Part shown: one piece after another, positions 40,007-49,677 of the stretch | Position numbering within the stretch: position 1 is the stretch's first letter | Layout: each line of letters begins with the position of its first letter | Origin: Fidelibacterota bacterium | Lineage (GTDB): Bacteria; Fidelibacterota; UBA2242; JAFGTP01 | DNA length: 64,000 bases | NCBI GenBank assembly: GCA_016934035.1 | Contig: JAFGTP010000004.1 | Location: 1-64,000 of the forward strand | Direction: 5' to 3' | Notes under the pieces: model-generated | Databases searched by the model: none | What the model was told of the DNA's origin: nothing | Seen by the model: the letters and a program-made list of their open reading frames with translations, nothing else | Position numbers and translations under genes: made by a program

Positions 40007-43000
40007 TTAGTCCTGGTACTCGCTCCAGCTACGAATATGGAGTTGTTTGTGACTGCCCCGTCCCAGGGCTTCAATGAAGCGCAATGCAATTTGTTTATTG
40101 CTGATGAGCATGACATTATAATCCACGGCAGCCCGGCGGATCAGATAGCCATTTGTCAATTCTTCCTGACGATAATTTTTCGGAATATTGATGACCAGGT
40201 CAATCTTTCCCTTTTTGATATAATCGATGACGTTGGGTTGTTTTTCATCCAGGGGCCAATGCAAGGTATCAACAGAAATTTCATTATTCTGCAGAAATCG
40301 CGCAGTTCCTGATGTCGCAAATAGTTTGACGCCCATTTTCACCAGAATTTTCGCAGCTTCCAACATGTCAGCCTTGGATTCAATAGGACCGGTGGACAGC
40401 AACACATTTTTAATATTAAAATTATACCCCACTGAAACCAGGGATTTGAGAAAGGCTTCATCAAAGGTGTCACCCAGACAGCCCACTTCCCCGGTGGACG
40501 CCATTTCCACTCCGAGAGTCGGATCAGCACCGATTAACCGGTTGAAGGAAAATTGCGGTGCTTTTACGCCAACATAATTCAATTCGAAAAAGGATTTTTC
40601 AAAAGGCTGGACCGGCACCCGCATGATTGCTTTGGCCGCCATATCAATAAAATTTTGCTTCATGACTTTGGAAACAAAAGGGAAACTTCGGGAAGCGCGC
40701 AAATTGCATTCAATGACCTTCACTTCATTATTTTTTGCCAGGAATTGAATATTGAAGGGCCCAGTGATATTCAAAGCCAGAGCGATCTTTTTAGCAATCT
40801 GGCGAATTCTCCGAATGGTTTCCAGATAGGTTCTCTGAGGAGGCAACACCAGGGTCGCGTCACCGGAGTGCACGCCGGCATTTTCCACATGCTCTGAAAT
40901 CGCATAGGCCACAATGGCGCCGTTTTGGGCCACTCCATCGTATTCAATTTCTTTGGCATTTTCCAGAAATTTGCTGATGACAGTTGGATGGTCCGGGGAG
41001 ATATCAGCTGCCTTTTTGAGAAAATTTTCCAGTTCTTCATCATTGGAAGCCACAGCCATGGCTGCACCTGATAAGACATAAGAGGGACGAATCAGAACCG
41101 GATATTTGTGCTTTTTGGCAAAAACACGGGCTTCTTCAATGGATGACATTTCCGCCCAAATGGGCTGATCAATACCCAGGGAATCCAAAAGGTCGGAAAA
41201 TTTCTGACGATTTTCAGCCCTGTCAATGCTTTCCGGTGCAGTTCCCAGCACCCGAAGGCCGATTTTATGAAGTTTCAGGGCCAGGTTATTGGGTATTTGT
41301 CCGCCGACCGAAACAACCACGCCAATAGGATTGAACTCCCGATAGATTTCCACCACATTTTCAAAATTGATATCATCAAAAAAAAGATAATCAAATTCAT
41401 CGTAATCGGTACTGACCGTTTCCGGGTTGTAATTCAGCATGATGGTTTTATAACCTAGTTTGCGAAGGGTTTTGCCCACATTGACACCACACCAGTCAAA
41501 TTCCACCGAACTTCCGATTCGATAAGCGCCGGAACCGAGGATCAGGACCGTGTTGTTGGGAATGTTGTCCACATCATGCTTCGTTGAATTGTAGGTCAGG
41601 TAGAGATAGTTGGTTTTCGCCGGAAATTCCGCAGCCAGTGTATCAATCTGGCGTACAAATGGCGTAATGCAATAGTCCCGCCGGAATTTAATAACATCAT
41701 AGGTTTTCAGGCCCATGATACGCCCGATCTGCTTATCGGAAAATCCATATTTTTTAGCTTTTAAAATCAAATCAGGTGTCATGACAGCCGTTGATAATTC
41801 TTTTTCAATTTTGACGACATTTTCAATTTTATTAAGGAACCAACGGTTAATGCGGGTCAGTTGGTGGATTTTTTCCACGTCATAGCCTGCTTTCATGGCT
41901 TCGGAAATGGCAAACACACGTTCTTCAGTGGGCTCTCTCAATTCCTGTTCCAGATCATCAAATTTTATTCCGTCGTTGCAGACCAGGCCATTGGCGCCGA
42001 TTTCCAGCATGCGAAGCCCTTTTTGCAAAGCTTCTTCAAAATTTCTTCCAATAGCCATGATTTCACCAACAGACTTCATTCCCGTTCCGATTTTGCGGGA
42101 AACCTTGCTGAATTTCTTCATATCCCAGCGTGGTATTTTCACAACGCAGTAATCCAAAGCCGGTTCAAAAAAGGCCGATGTATCACGGGTTACACTGTTG
42201 GGTAATTCATACAATCCATAACCCAGGGACAATTTTGCGGCGATAAAAGCAATGGGATAGCCGGTGGCCTTGGATGCCAGGGCTGAACTTCGCGAAAGGC
42301 GGGCATTGACTTCAATGACGCGATATTCCATAGAATGCGGGTCATAGGCATATTGAATGTTGCATTCTCCCACAATCCCAAGGTGGCGAATGGTTTTGAT
42401 CGCTACTTCCCGTAGCAGGTGATAATCTTTATTGGAAAGGGTCTGGCTGGGTGCCACAACAATGGATTCGCCGGTATGAATTCCCATGGGATCAAAATTT
42501 TCCATATTACAGATGGTGATACAATTGCCGTATTGGTCGCACATGACTTCGTATTCAACTTCCTTCCAGCCTTTAAGGGATTCTTCTACCAGGATTTGGG
42601 GTGCGTGTTTGAAAGCTTTGTCCGCCATTTCACGTACTTCTTCGATGGTTTTGCAAACGCCGGAACCCAATCCGCCAAGTGCATAGGCCACACGAATCAT
42701 TACGGGACAGCCAAATTCCTCAGCAATAGCTACAGCATCCTCGGTATTGGTGGCGATTTTTGATTTTGCCGTGGAAACATCAATTTCATTCAATTTTTTA
42801 ATAAACAAATCCCTGTCTTCAGTATCCGTAATAACTGAAACCTGGGTGCCAAGAACGGCAACATTGTATTTTTTTAGGACGCCGAGACGATCCAATTCGA
42901 CACCGGTATTCAAGGCGGTCTGACCACCAAAACCCAGCAAAATGGCATCGGGTCTGGTCTTTTCTATTACTTTCTCGACAAATTCGGCATTAACCGGCAG

Positions 43001-43198
43001 AAAGTAGACTTCATCGGCCAGTTCATCCGAGGTTTGTATGGTCGCGATATTGGGATTCACCAGAAGGGTATAAAGGCCTTCTTCTTTGAGCGCTTTGATG
43101 GCCTGGGAACCGGAATAGTCAAATTCTCCAGCTTCACCGATTTTCAGGGCCGCGCTTCCAAGGATCAGTACTTTTTTTATAGAACTTTTCATTTGCAT
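40007..43198 (-). CDS. carB: Carbamoyl-phosphate synthase large subunit
   Basis: This 1063-residue protein forms carbamoyl phosphate from bicarbonate, glutamine-derived ammonia and two ATP, for pyrimidine and arginine synthesis. Two homologous ATP-grasp halves are visible: the first starts at VLILGSAALKIGEAGEFDYSG and the second at TVLILGSGAYRIGSSVEFDW. The C-terminal MGS-like allosteric domain follows (LVKMGVKLFATSGTARFL). The first ATG lies 4 nt after the carA stop; a second in-frame ATG (43192) is also possible. It is cytoplasmic and coupled to carA. Length matches the family. Confidence 0.97.
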   Translation of the reverse strand: MQMKSSIKKVLILGSAALKIGEAGEFDYSGSQAIKALKEEGLYTLLVNPNIATIQTSDELADEVYFLPVNAEFVEKVIEKTRPDAILLGFGGQTALNTGVELDRLGVLKKYNVAVLGTQVSVITDTEDRDLFIKKLNEIDVSTAKSKIATNTEDAVAIAEEFGCPVMIRVAYALGGLGSGVCKTIEEVREMADKAFKHAPQILVEESLKGWKEVEYEVMCDQYGNCITICNMENFDPMGIHTGESIVVAPSQTLSNKDYHLLREVAIKTIRHLGIVGECNIQYAYDPHSMEYRVIEVNARLSRSSALASKATGYPIAFIAAKLSLGYGLYELPNSVTRDTSAFFEPALDYCVVKIPRWDMKKFSKVSRKIGTGMKSVGEIMAIGRNFEEALQKGLRMLEIGANGLVCNDGIKFDDLEQELREPTEERVFAISEAMKAGYDVEKIHQLTRINRWFLNKIENVVKIEKELSTAVMTPDLILKAKKYGFSDKQIGRIMGLKTYDVIKFRRDYCITPFVRQIDTLAAEFPAKTNYLYLTYNSTKHDVDNIPNNTVLILGSGAYRIGSSVEFDWCGVNVGKTLRKLGYKTIMLNYNPETVSTDYDEFDYLFFDDINFENVVEIYREFNPIGVVVSVGGQIPNNLALKLHKIGLRVLGTAPESIDRAENRQKFSDLLDSLGIDQPIWAEMSSIEEARVFAKKHKYPVLIRPSYVLSGAAMAVASNDEELENFLKKAADISPDHPTVISKFLENAKEIEYDGVAQNGAIVAYAISEHVENAGVHSGDATLVLPPQRTYLETIRRIRQIAKKIALALNITGPFNIQFLAKNNEVKVIECNLRASRSFPFVSKVMKQNFIDMAAKAIMRVPVQPFEKSFFELNYVGVKAPQFSFNRLIGADPTLGVEMASTGEVGCLGDTFDEAFLKSLVSVGYNFNIKNVLLSTGPIESKADMLEAAKILVKMGVKLFATSGTARFLQNNEISVDTLHWPLDEKQPNVIDYIKKGKIDLVINIPKNYRQEELTNGYLIRRAAVDYNVMLISNKQIALRFIEALGRGSHKQLHIRSWSEYQD

Positions 43199-43202
43199 CT
43201 CA

Positions 43203-44273
43203 TTATTTTGAAATTAAATCAATAAACCGGTCAAAGATAAAGAGTGTATCCACCGGACCCGGTTCTGCTTCCGGATGGAATTGCACACTTTTGAACAATC
43301 CGGAATCGTGGATCAGACCTTCACTGGTGTTGTCATTCAGGTTCCTAAACCAAGGTTTCCAGCCCTCAGGCAGATTGGTATCATCTACGGCATAACCATG
43401 GTTCTGGGATGTGATGTAACAATGTTGGGTGAGCAGGTCCATCACCGGCTGGTTTTGGCTTCGGTGGCCATATTTCAGTTTATAGGTCTTCGCACCGGCA
43501 GCCAGCGCCATGATCTGATGTCCCAGACAAATTCCCATGGTGGGTATTTTCTCCTCCATGGCCCAACGCACCGATTCAATGGTAGCTTTGGCCTGCTCCG
43601 GATCACCGGGACCATTGGAGATGAACAATGCATCAAATTCCAACTGCTTCAAATCGGCATTCCAGGGAAGGCGAAGCACTCTGAAACCGCGATCTGTAAA
43701 ATTTCGAATAATGGAAAATTTACAGCCGCAGTCCAGCAAGGCAATGGTTTTATTGCCTTCGCCATGGATTTCATATTCATTGATGCTGACGGTTTCTACC
43801 AGGTTCACTTTGTTGGGATCATACAATTCCACGGCTTCATCATTGACGATGATTTTGCCGAGCATGGTCCCCTTTTCCCGCAAAACTTGTGTCAGGGCCC
43901 GTGTATCGATACCGGAAATGGCGGGTACTTTCTCTCTCTTTAGCCATTCCGAAAGGCTCTGCACAGATTTCCAATGACTGTAGTTCTCGGAAATTTCAGC
44001 GACTACCAGTCCCCGAATATGGATGCGGTCGGATTCAAAATCTTCATTCAAGGTTCTCTCTTTTTCAAACTCCGGCACGCCATAATTCCCGATCAATGGA
44101 TAAGTCAATGTCAAAATCTCTCCCTTATAAGATGGATCTGTAAGGCTTTCAGGATAACCGGTCATACCGGTATTGAAGACGATTTCCCCGGAAACGGATT
44201 GTTCATATCCGAAGGAAAAACCGCTGAAAACCATTCCATTCTCAAGATGTAGTTCTGCTTTTTGTGTTTTCAT
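43203..44273 (-). CDS. carA: Carbamoyl-phosphate synthase small (glutaminase) subunit
   Basis: This 356-residue glutamine amidotransferase supplies ammonia to CarB. The N-terminal CPSase domain shows GYPESLTDPSYKGEILTLTYP. The class I amidotransferase domain contains the nucleophile cysteine in GICLGHQIMALA and the His-Glu in SVQFHPEAEPGP. The ATG at 44273 is preferred because the GGAG ribosome binding site sits directly before it; a GTG at 44282 would overlap that site. It is followed 4 nt later by carB, a standard car operon. Confidence 0.95.
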   Translation of the reverse strand: MKTQKAELHLENGMVFSGFSFGYEQSVSGEIVFNTGMTGYPESLTDPSYKGEILTLTYPLIGNYGVPEFEKERTLNEDFESDRIHIRGLVVAEISENYSHWKSVQSLSEWLKREKVPAISGIDTRALTQVLREKGTMLGKIIVNDEAVELYDPNKVNLVETVSINEYEIHGEGNKTIALLDCGCKFSIIRNFTDRGFRVLRLPWNADLKQLEFDALFISNGPGDPEQAKATIESVRWAMEEKIPTMGICLGHQIMALAAGAKTYKLKYGHRSQNQPVMDLLTQHCYITSQNHGYAVDDTNLPEGWKPWFRNLNDNTSEGLIHDSGLFKSVQFHPEAEPGPVDTLFIFDRFIDLISK

Positions 44274-44373
44274 GTTCTCCACATTTTAATGTTATTTCGA
44301 CTATTCGCGTAATTTAATAGCTAATTAAAAAATTTGGGACTTTTTTATTTACCTTGATAATGAAAGTTTTACA

Positions 44374-44412
44374 TAAAAAAAGCCTTCCGGTTGGTTTATC
44401 ACCGAAAGGCTT
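44374..44412 (-). terminator. Intrinsic terminator of the GIN-domain gene
   Basis: AAGCCTT / AAGGCTT plus an inner CGGT / ACCG form the stem with one internal mismatch. On the minus strand it is followed by a run of seven T. It lies 25 nt beyond the stop codon at 44438. Confidence 0.85.
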
Positions 44413-44437
44413 AAAATGAATTTGTATCGGTTTGAAT

Positions 44438-45157
44438 CTATTCGAGACTTTTAATTTCGGAAGCTCCGCTTGTGCTGATATTTTTCAAACGCGGATTTCC
44501 ATAATATTTCACTTCAGATGCGCCGCTGCAATCCACATTCAATTCCTCCTGAACATTGACTACCACTTCGCTGGCGCCACTTAATTCAATATTGGCAGAT
44601 GCTACTTTGAAATCACCAAAATTCATTTCACTGGCACCACTGCCGTCAATGGTCAATTTTTTACCGGAACCAATCAATTCTATTTCGCTGGCCCCGGATA
44701 CATCCAGATAAAGGTCGCCAACATTGATAAATCCTTCCAGTTCTGTGGCCCCGGATACATCTATTCGAAAATCTTCATCAGTTTTAAAACCACTGATCTT
44801 GATTTCACTGGCACCACTGGCGTCAATTGATGCGAGAAAAGGCATTGTAATATGGACTTTGTAATCGACCCTGGAGTAGGAAACGTGATCCTGTAGTCCT
44901 AAATAGAGTTTGTCACCCCGTTTTTCTATTTCCACATAGTCTTTCAGATTATCATCAATGCTCACGACAATTTCATATTCATTGCCATATTCAATCACCG
45001 CATCAATGGCATTGGAAAAATCCAGTTCTGAAAAATCAGAAAAATTTTCATTGAAAGTCACACTTCTGCCGGAGCCCCTGACTCGTTCGCTGTAAAGACA
45101 GCTGGATAACAGCATGGTAACTAAAAACACCGAAATCATTATTTTTTTTCTCATCAT
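44438..45157 (-). CDS. DUF2807 (GIN domain) lipoprotein
   Basis: The ATG at 45157 (239 residues) follows AAGGAGTGTTA; a GTG six bases upstream is an alternative. A lipobox (LLSSC) anchors it. The body is a right-handed beta-helix-like GIN domain carrying a repeated DxSGASE motif, with about seven repeats of SGASE/SGATE spaced about 20 residues apart. This matches the DUF2807 'putative auto-transporter adhesin head' family. Function is unknown, and adhesion or surface binding is inferred. It is followed by its own terminator and preceded by an EEP-family gene. Confidence 0.9.
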   Translation of the reverse strand: MMRKKIMISVFLVTMLLSSCLYSERVRGSGRSVTFNENFSDFSELDFSNAIDAVIEYGNEYEIVVSIDDNLKDYVEIEKRGDKLYLGLQDHVSYSRVDYKVHITMPFLASIDASGASEIKISGFKTDEDFRIDVSGATELEGFINVGDLYLDVSGASEIELIGSGKKLTIDGSGASEMNFGDFKVASANIELSGASEVVVNVQEELNVDCSGASEVKYYGNPRLKNISTSGASEIKSLE

Positions 45158-45229
45158 TAACACTCCTTCGCACTATTTTTTTATAAACTCAGATTAGAAT
45201 AAAAAAAGATAAAATAGTTGTCATTGTTT

Positions 45230-46066
45230 TTATTTAATTTTTACAATGACCGGATAGTGATCAGATATGTAGACCCCCTCTTTTTCTTTTTTATATATTT
45301 CGTAATTTTCTATTTTGAGTCCCGCTGAAACAAAGACATAATCAATAACAGGTTTAGGGTCTACCTTACCCCAACCATTAAAGGTGTGATCATATTCGCT
45401 GAAGGTGTGAACCGATGATGCATCATAGAGTTTCATTTCAGAATGGCTGATGATTGTTTGATAGGCGTCGGAATCCATGGTCAGGTTGAAATCTCCCGTC
45501 AGAATTATTCTTTCTTTGTCTGCAATTTTCGCGATTTCCGTTAAAACCATATCCGCCGATTTTTGACGGGCCTCATCACTGACATGACTAAAGTGAGTGT
45601 TAAAAAAATAGAGCACTTCACCGGATTTTTTATCTTTCAGTTTTACCCAGCTGCAAACACGGTTGCAGACAGTATTCCAGCAGAGGTTTCCCGGTTTTTC
45701 CGGGGTCTCCGAAAGCCAGAAAGTGTTTTTATCCAGTAATTCAAACCTCTCTTTACGAAAAATGATCGGACAAAACTCACCGGCTTCCTGGCCGTCATCC
45801 CGGCCAATTCCATAAACCTGATATTCCGAAAGAGGTTTGGCAAGATCATCCAACTGATGTTTGAGTACCTCCTGTAAACCGGCAATATCAATACTTTTTT
45901 CACCAAAGACCCGGGCTGCCATTTCTTTGCGATTGTCCCAGATATTGACACCGTCATCAGGATTGGCATAACGGATATTGAAAGTCATGACGTTTAAAAT
46001 ATCTGATCTGTCACAGGCCAGTAACAGAAAAACAACCATTGATGCTAGTAAAAACAATTTTTTCAT
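45230..46066 (-). CDS. EEP-family (endonuclease/exonuclease/phosphatase) lipoprotein
   Basis: This 278-residue enzyme has a lipobox (FLLLAC) and the endonuclease/exonuclease/phosphatase fold. Key motifs are MTFNIRYANPDDGVNIWDNRK, GLQEV with the metal-binding glutamate, LTGDFNLTMDSDAY, and the C-terminal YISDHYPVIVKI with the Asp-His pair. The same fold serves DNases, inositol-phosphate phosphatases and sphingomyelinases, so substrate cannot be chosen. Being exported, it probably degrades an extracellular phosphoester. It is flanked by the GIN-domain and TonB-receptor genes. Confidence 0.88.
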   Translation of the reverse strand: MKKLFLLASMVVFLLLACDRSDILNVMTFNIRYANPDDGVNIWDNRKEMAARVFGEKSIDIAGLQEVLKHQLDDLAKPLSEYQVYGIGRDDGQEAGEFCPIIFRKERFELLDKNTFWLSETPEKPGNLCWNTVCNRVCSWVKLKDKKSGEVLYFFNTHFSHVSDEARQKSADMVLTEIAKIADKERIILTGDFNLTMDSDAYQTIISHSEMKLYDASSVHTFSEYDHTFNGWGKVDPKPVIDYVFVSAGLKIENYEIYKKEKEGVYISDHYPVIVKIK

Positions 46067-46111
46067 GATCGTATCCTTTTGAAGTAGTTTTCAAAATTTA
46101 GTAAAATATTT

Positions 46112-46152
46112 AAAAAAATAAACCTCCAAAATTTTGGAAACTTCGGAGGTTT
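46112..46152 (-). terminator. Intrinsic terminator of the TonB receptor gene
   Basis: AAACCTCC and GGAGGTTT pair over 8 bp (loop 17 nt, partly paired). The minus-strand continuation is A followed by seven T. It lies 35 nt beyond the receptor stop codon. Confidence 0.85.
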
Positions 46153-46186
46153 ATTTCATCGTCTTTATATCTCGGGTTTTTGGAAG

Positions 46187-48568
46187 TTAAAAATCCAGCA
46201 CCACCCCGATTGTGGGCAAAACCGTTCCGGAAGAATTTTCAATTCTTTTTAATCGATATCGTTGCTCGGCGAAGGGTGCTTCCGGATTTTCAATTATTTT
46301 GTTACCGTTAGCATCAGCGTCTACAAGGATGATATCCGGCTGTTTGGCCTGATAATTCAATATATTCTGAATATCCAGATAGAGCAAAAGAGCAATATTT
46401 CGGAAATTATACTGTTTGTCGACTCTCAGATCCAGTTGCACAAAGGGGTCCAGCCTCTCAGCATTGTAACGGCTAAAATCCCAAAAAGCCCTGTTTTGTG
46501 TATTCCAGGCAGCCACCAGGGATGACTTGTTCAGATCATAGGGTGTATAAGGCAAGCCACCCAGCACACGCAATTTTCCACCCGCCTGCCAGCCGCGATT
46601 GAATCCTTTGGTCACAGTACCTGTGAAGATATGGCGGGAATCCCAACTGCTGGGAATCAGGTCGCCGGAATAGTCCGCAAATTCACTGCGTACAAAGGTG
46701 TAGGCGAAAATAGTATTTAGCCGATTTAGAAAAACCAAACGTCCGGAAATTTCAAATCCATAGGCACGTCCTTTACTGGTTGACGTCACTTCTTCATCGC
46801 CAATGACCCCGAAGTCACTGCCTTTATTGGCAATGGAAACAGAATCCAGAACGGAGAACGGGTATTGGGAATATTCTTTATAGAACCCTTCTACGGCAAT
46901 ACGGGAATCCACATAGGGCAAATATTCAAAACCGGCGATAATATGGTTAACACCAATATATTTCAAATCATTTTCCTTATTGACCAACTGACCGGAATTA
47001 TCCCGAAAGCCCAATGTAGTGTAGGCCGGCAACTGATAGTATCTGCCCATATTAAAATTAAGGTTCCATTTTCTGGCCAAAACATAGGAGGCAGAAAACC
47101 TGGGCGAAATCTGATCGATTGGATTGGACATGGAGTCTGAGTAATTATTCAGGTCTGTCCGCATTCCCAATGACAGGCTCAGGCGCTGATTAAAAAAGGG
47201 TTTGCTCACCTGGGCAAAAGCTGCGTATTTGAAAAAATCCAGGTCTGACTGATAGACTTTATCTACCACCTGGTCATTGACAAAGATTTGACGGTAAGTG
47301 TCATTATTATACTTCACATACTGAAGGCCCAGTCCCATGGAAATTTTATAATCACGGACCCTGACCGTATTTTCAAAACGGAATTTATTTTCAATCTCCT
47401 GGGATTTATAATCCTGTATTTTTGGCAGTTCATCATCATTATCCAGATATTTAAACTCTTCATTGTTTAACATATTTCTGGAAAAAATATAATTTTGAAA
47501 ACTTTTACCACGGAAATGGGTGTAATTGGCGCCAATCATATAATTCCACTGATCGGATTCCGGCAGATACGAAAGAATGTACTCCTGGTCTTCGGTCGGA
47601 TCATCAATGTCAAGGTTCAGCCGGTTGTAATCCAGGGCACCCAGGGACACAATGGTTAATTTGTTTTTGGGGTCAAACTGGGTTTCGGTTTTAAATTGAT
47701 AATCATTAAATGTCGGTAAAAAGGGAAGTCCCAACGCACCAAACAAAAATTGAAGATAACTTCTGCGGACCGATGCCAGATAAGTGGTTTTTTCACCAAG
47801 AGGGCCATCCATTGTGAGGGCCAGTTCCGATGCGCCAATAACAGCCCGTCCGTTCATTTTTTCCTTGTTTCCTGATTTTTGTTTAAAATCAAACACACCG
47901 CTCAGTGCATCACCGCGATTGGCCGGAAAAGCACCGGAATAATAATCCACTGACTGAATGAAATCCGGATTGATTATGCCGACAGGGCCACCGGAAGCTC
48001 CCTGGGTTGCAAAATGGTTCAGGTTAGGAATTTCAATGCCGTCAAGGTAAAAAACACTTTCACTGGGTCCACCGCCTCGGACAATGACATCATTGCGAAA
48101 GGAAACCGTACTACCGACACCTGGAAATGACTGGATAACTTTGGAAATATCCCGATTGGCCCCTGGATTTTTTTCAATGTCTGATACCTGGATTTGCTGC
48201 ACAGACAGGGGACTTTCTTCAATCTTTTCAAAAGTGGAAGCCTGGACTGTGACTGTCCCCAGCTCAATGTTCTTTTGTTTCAATTCAATCGTCACAAAGG
48301 CATTTTTTGTATCATTAATCTGGACTTCGTCGGAATATCCGATATCATAACCGATAAAGGAAGCCATCAATCGATAAAATCCGGGTTCCAGTCCCGTTAT
48401 CAGAAAATTTCCATTCAAATCCGTTGCTGCCCCGATTTCAGTATTCAATACTATAACATTCACAAAAGACAAGGGAGCACCGGAATCAGCATCCACTACC
48501 CGGCCATTGATCTGGCTGGCATAAGTATTGACAACCAAAAGAAATAAAATCAATAATTTATTTTTCAT
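46187..48568 (-). CDS. TonB-dependent receptor with CarboxypepD_reg-like domain
   Basis: This 793-residue outer-membrane receptor has a signal peptide (1-17), a CarboxypepD_reg-like domain (INGRVVDADSGAPLSFVNVI), a plug domain (~110-220; NDVIVRGGGPSESVFYLDGIEIP) and a beta barrel ending in the aromatic terminus VVLDF. RBS AGGTGAAATT precedes ATG, 8 nt after the DUF2271-like lipoprotein gene with which it is surely co-transcribed. The substrate is unknown. It differs from the receptor at 24252 in length and has no FN3 neighbours. Iron, flavin or another small cofactor is as likely as a sugar. Confidence 0.9.
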   Translation of the reverse strand: MKNKLLILFLLVVNTYASQINGRVVDADSGAPLSFVNVIVLNTEIGAATDLNGNFLITGLEPGFYRLMASFIGYDIGYSDEVQINDTKNAFVTIELKQKNIELGTVTVQASTFEKIEESPLSVQQIQVSDIEKNPGANRDISKVIQSFPGVGSTVSFRNDVIVRGGGPSESVFYLDGIEIPNLNHFATQGASGGPVGIINPDFIQSVDYYSGAFPANRGDALSGVFDFKQKSGNKEKMNGRAVIGASELALTMDGPLGEKTTYLASVRRSYLQFLFGALGLPFLPTFNDYQFKTETQFDPKNKLTIVSLGALDYNRLNLDIDDPTEDQEYILSYLPESDQWNYMIGANYTHFRGKSFQNYIFSRNMLNNEEFKYLDNDDELPKIQDYKSQEIENKFRFENTVRVRDYKISMGLGLQYVKYNNDTYRQIFVNDQVVDKVYQSDLDFFKYAAFAQVSKPFFNQRLSLSLGMRTDLNNYSDSMSNPIDQISPRFSASYVLARKWNLNFNMGRYYQLPAYTTLGFRDNSGQLVNKENDLKYIGVNHIIAGFEYLPYVDSRIAVEGFYKEYSQYPFSVLDSVSIANKGSDFGVIGDEEVTSTSKGRAYGFEISGRLVFLNRLNTIFAYTFVRSEFADYSGDLIPSSWDSRHIFTGTVTKGFNRGWQAGGKLRVLGGLPYTPYDLNKSSLVAAWNTQNRAFWDFSRYNAERLDPFVQLDLRVDKQYNFRNIALLLYLDIQNILNYQAKQPDIILVDADANGNKIIENPEAPFAEQRYRLKRIENSSGTVLPTIGVVLDF

Positions 48569-48576
48569 AATTTCAC

Positions 48577-49323
48577 CTATTTAACAATCACTTTAATCTT
48601 ATCAAAAATTTTTAACGCCGTCGTGATCGTACTGATATCAGTATAGAGCAGCCCGTCATCACCGGAATAATGGCTATGCCCGATTGGGTTAAGGTAATAT
48701 TCACTTAGTTTTGAATTGGGGTCCATAGTCACAGCATAAACCAGGGCTGGTTGGCAGGAACTTTTGTAGTCAATATCATCGGGAAATTTGTTATTATGCC
48801 AGTAATCATTCCAATCCCAGGTCTGGTTGACTTCCATCAGGATTCTGAACTTCTGCCCCGTTTCCATACCGGATTTGGTGTGGAGATAAAAGTCAGATTT
48901 CGGTGTGGCAGATGTAATCGCATCAGGTATGGCATCAATATCATTAGGAATAGCCGGTAAATAATCATCGCTTCTTTTGTGAAACCAGTAAGGCAGTGAT
49001 GCTGTCCGAACAGCTTTGCCCGGTTTATCTTTCCATTTTCCCGGTTCCAGTTCACCATGTCCCCAAATACCGCTGGATACTGATTTTGTGACATAGAGAG
49101 TATGCTGGAAATTGCCCTCCAAATCTTCCACCCAGATTACAAAGGTCGGATGATTGTGAGATTCACCGGCTGTGAATTGAAATATCAGATCATTGCCTGT
49201 CTCACTGGCACCAGCTTTAATTTTCTCAATTTCTTCAACTTTTTGTTTTTTTAAATTTTGAGAGCATCCAATCAGAACCATGCTCAAAAATATACCAATT
49301 AAAATTTTATGCATTATCTTCAT
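48577..49323 (-). CDS. DUF2271-like lipoprotein, paralogue A
   Basis: This 248-residue lipoprotein has a lipobox (MVLIGC) and a strong RBS (GGAGGATAAAA). Its core (HPTFVIWVEDLEGNFQHTLY) matches the DUF2271-like pattern, in which an IWVED-type motif follows a beta strand. Further conserved blocks are SLPYWFHKR, DAITSATPK, DWNDYW and QPALVYAV. The last four recur in the lipoprotein at 55604, showing these are paralogues. It begins the operon with the TonB receptor. DUF2271 proteins are often found near flavin- or PepSY-linked redox genes in other bacteria, but the function is not known. Confidence 0.75.
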   Translation of the reverse strand: MKIMHKILIGIFLSMVLIGCSQNLKKQKVEEIEKIKAGASETGNDLIFQFTAGESHNHPTFVIWVEDLEGNFQHTLYVTKSVSSGIWGHGELEPGKWKDKPGKAVRTASLPYWFHKRSDDYLPAIPNDIDAIPDAITSATPKSDFYLHTKSGMETGQKFRILMEVNQTWDWNDYWHNNKFPDDIDYKSSCQPALVYAVTMDPNSKLSEYYLNPIGHSHYSGDDGLLYTDISTITTALKIFDKIKVIVK

Positions 49324-49677
49324 TTTTATCCTCCAAAATGTGCATTTGGTTTGATGTAACTATCACTATTAGGTTACAATTTTTTCTAAATTATTAAAAA
49401 TTATTTTTTACTAGTTTTTGATAGCCTGGGTCAAAAGAAATAACTTACCGGAGACCTTTTAAATTTCCACTTACAGGTTGAATTATTGAATATATTTCTG
49501 CATATCCCAATAAAATTTTAAAACAGCACTTGGCCCAAGACTCCTGTCTGAAAGGCAAACGACAATCAGGAAAATATTTTTGGAATTGCACATCTTTGGG
49601 AAATTTTCTCTGAATCATAAAAAAAAAGACGACCTTCCGGCCGTCTTTAATTTAATCCAAATACCGGTTATGTTATT
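49324..49677. other. Intergenic region with a palindrome and a terminator
   Basis: A 354-base gap without a gene. TGTAAC (49355-49360) and GTTACA (49373-49378) form an operator-like inverted repeat ~32 nt before the DUF2271-like gene and enclose a TATCACTA half-site similar to the TetR boxes near 56970. The remaining sequence is AT-rich. The terminator at 49619-49648 closes the upstream esterase gene. Confidence 0.5.
49619..49648 (-). terminator. Intrinsic terminator of the large esterase gene
   Basis: AAAGACG and CGTCTTT pair (plus inner CC/GG), followed on the minus strand by a run of nine T. It lies 30 nt beyond the stop at 49678. Confidence 0.9.
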
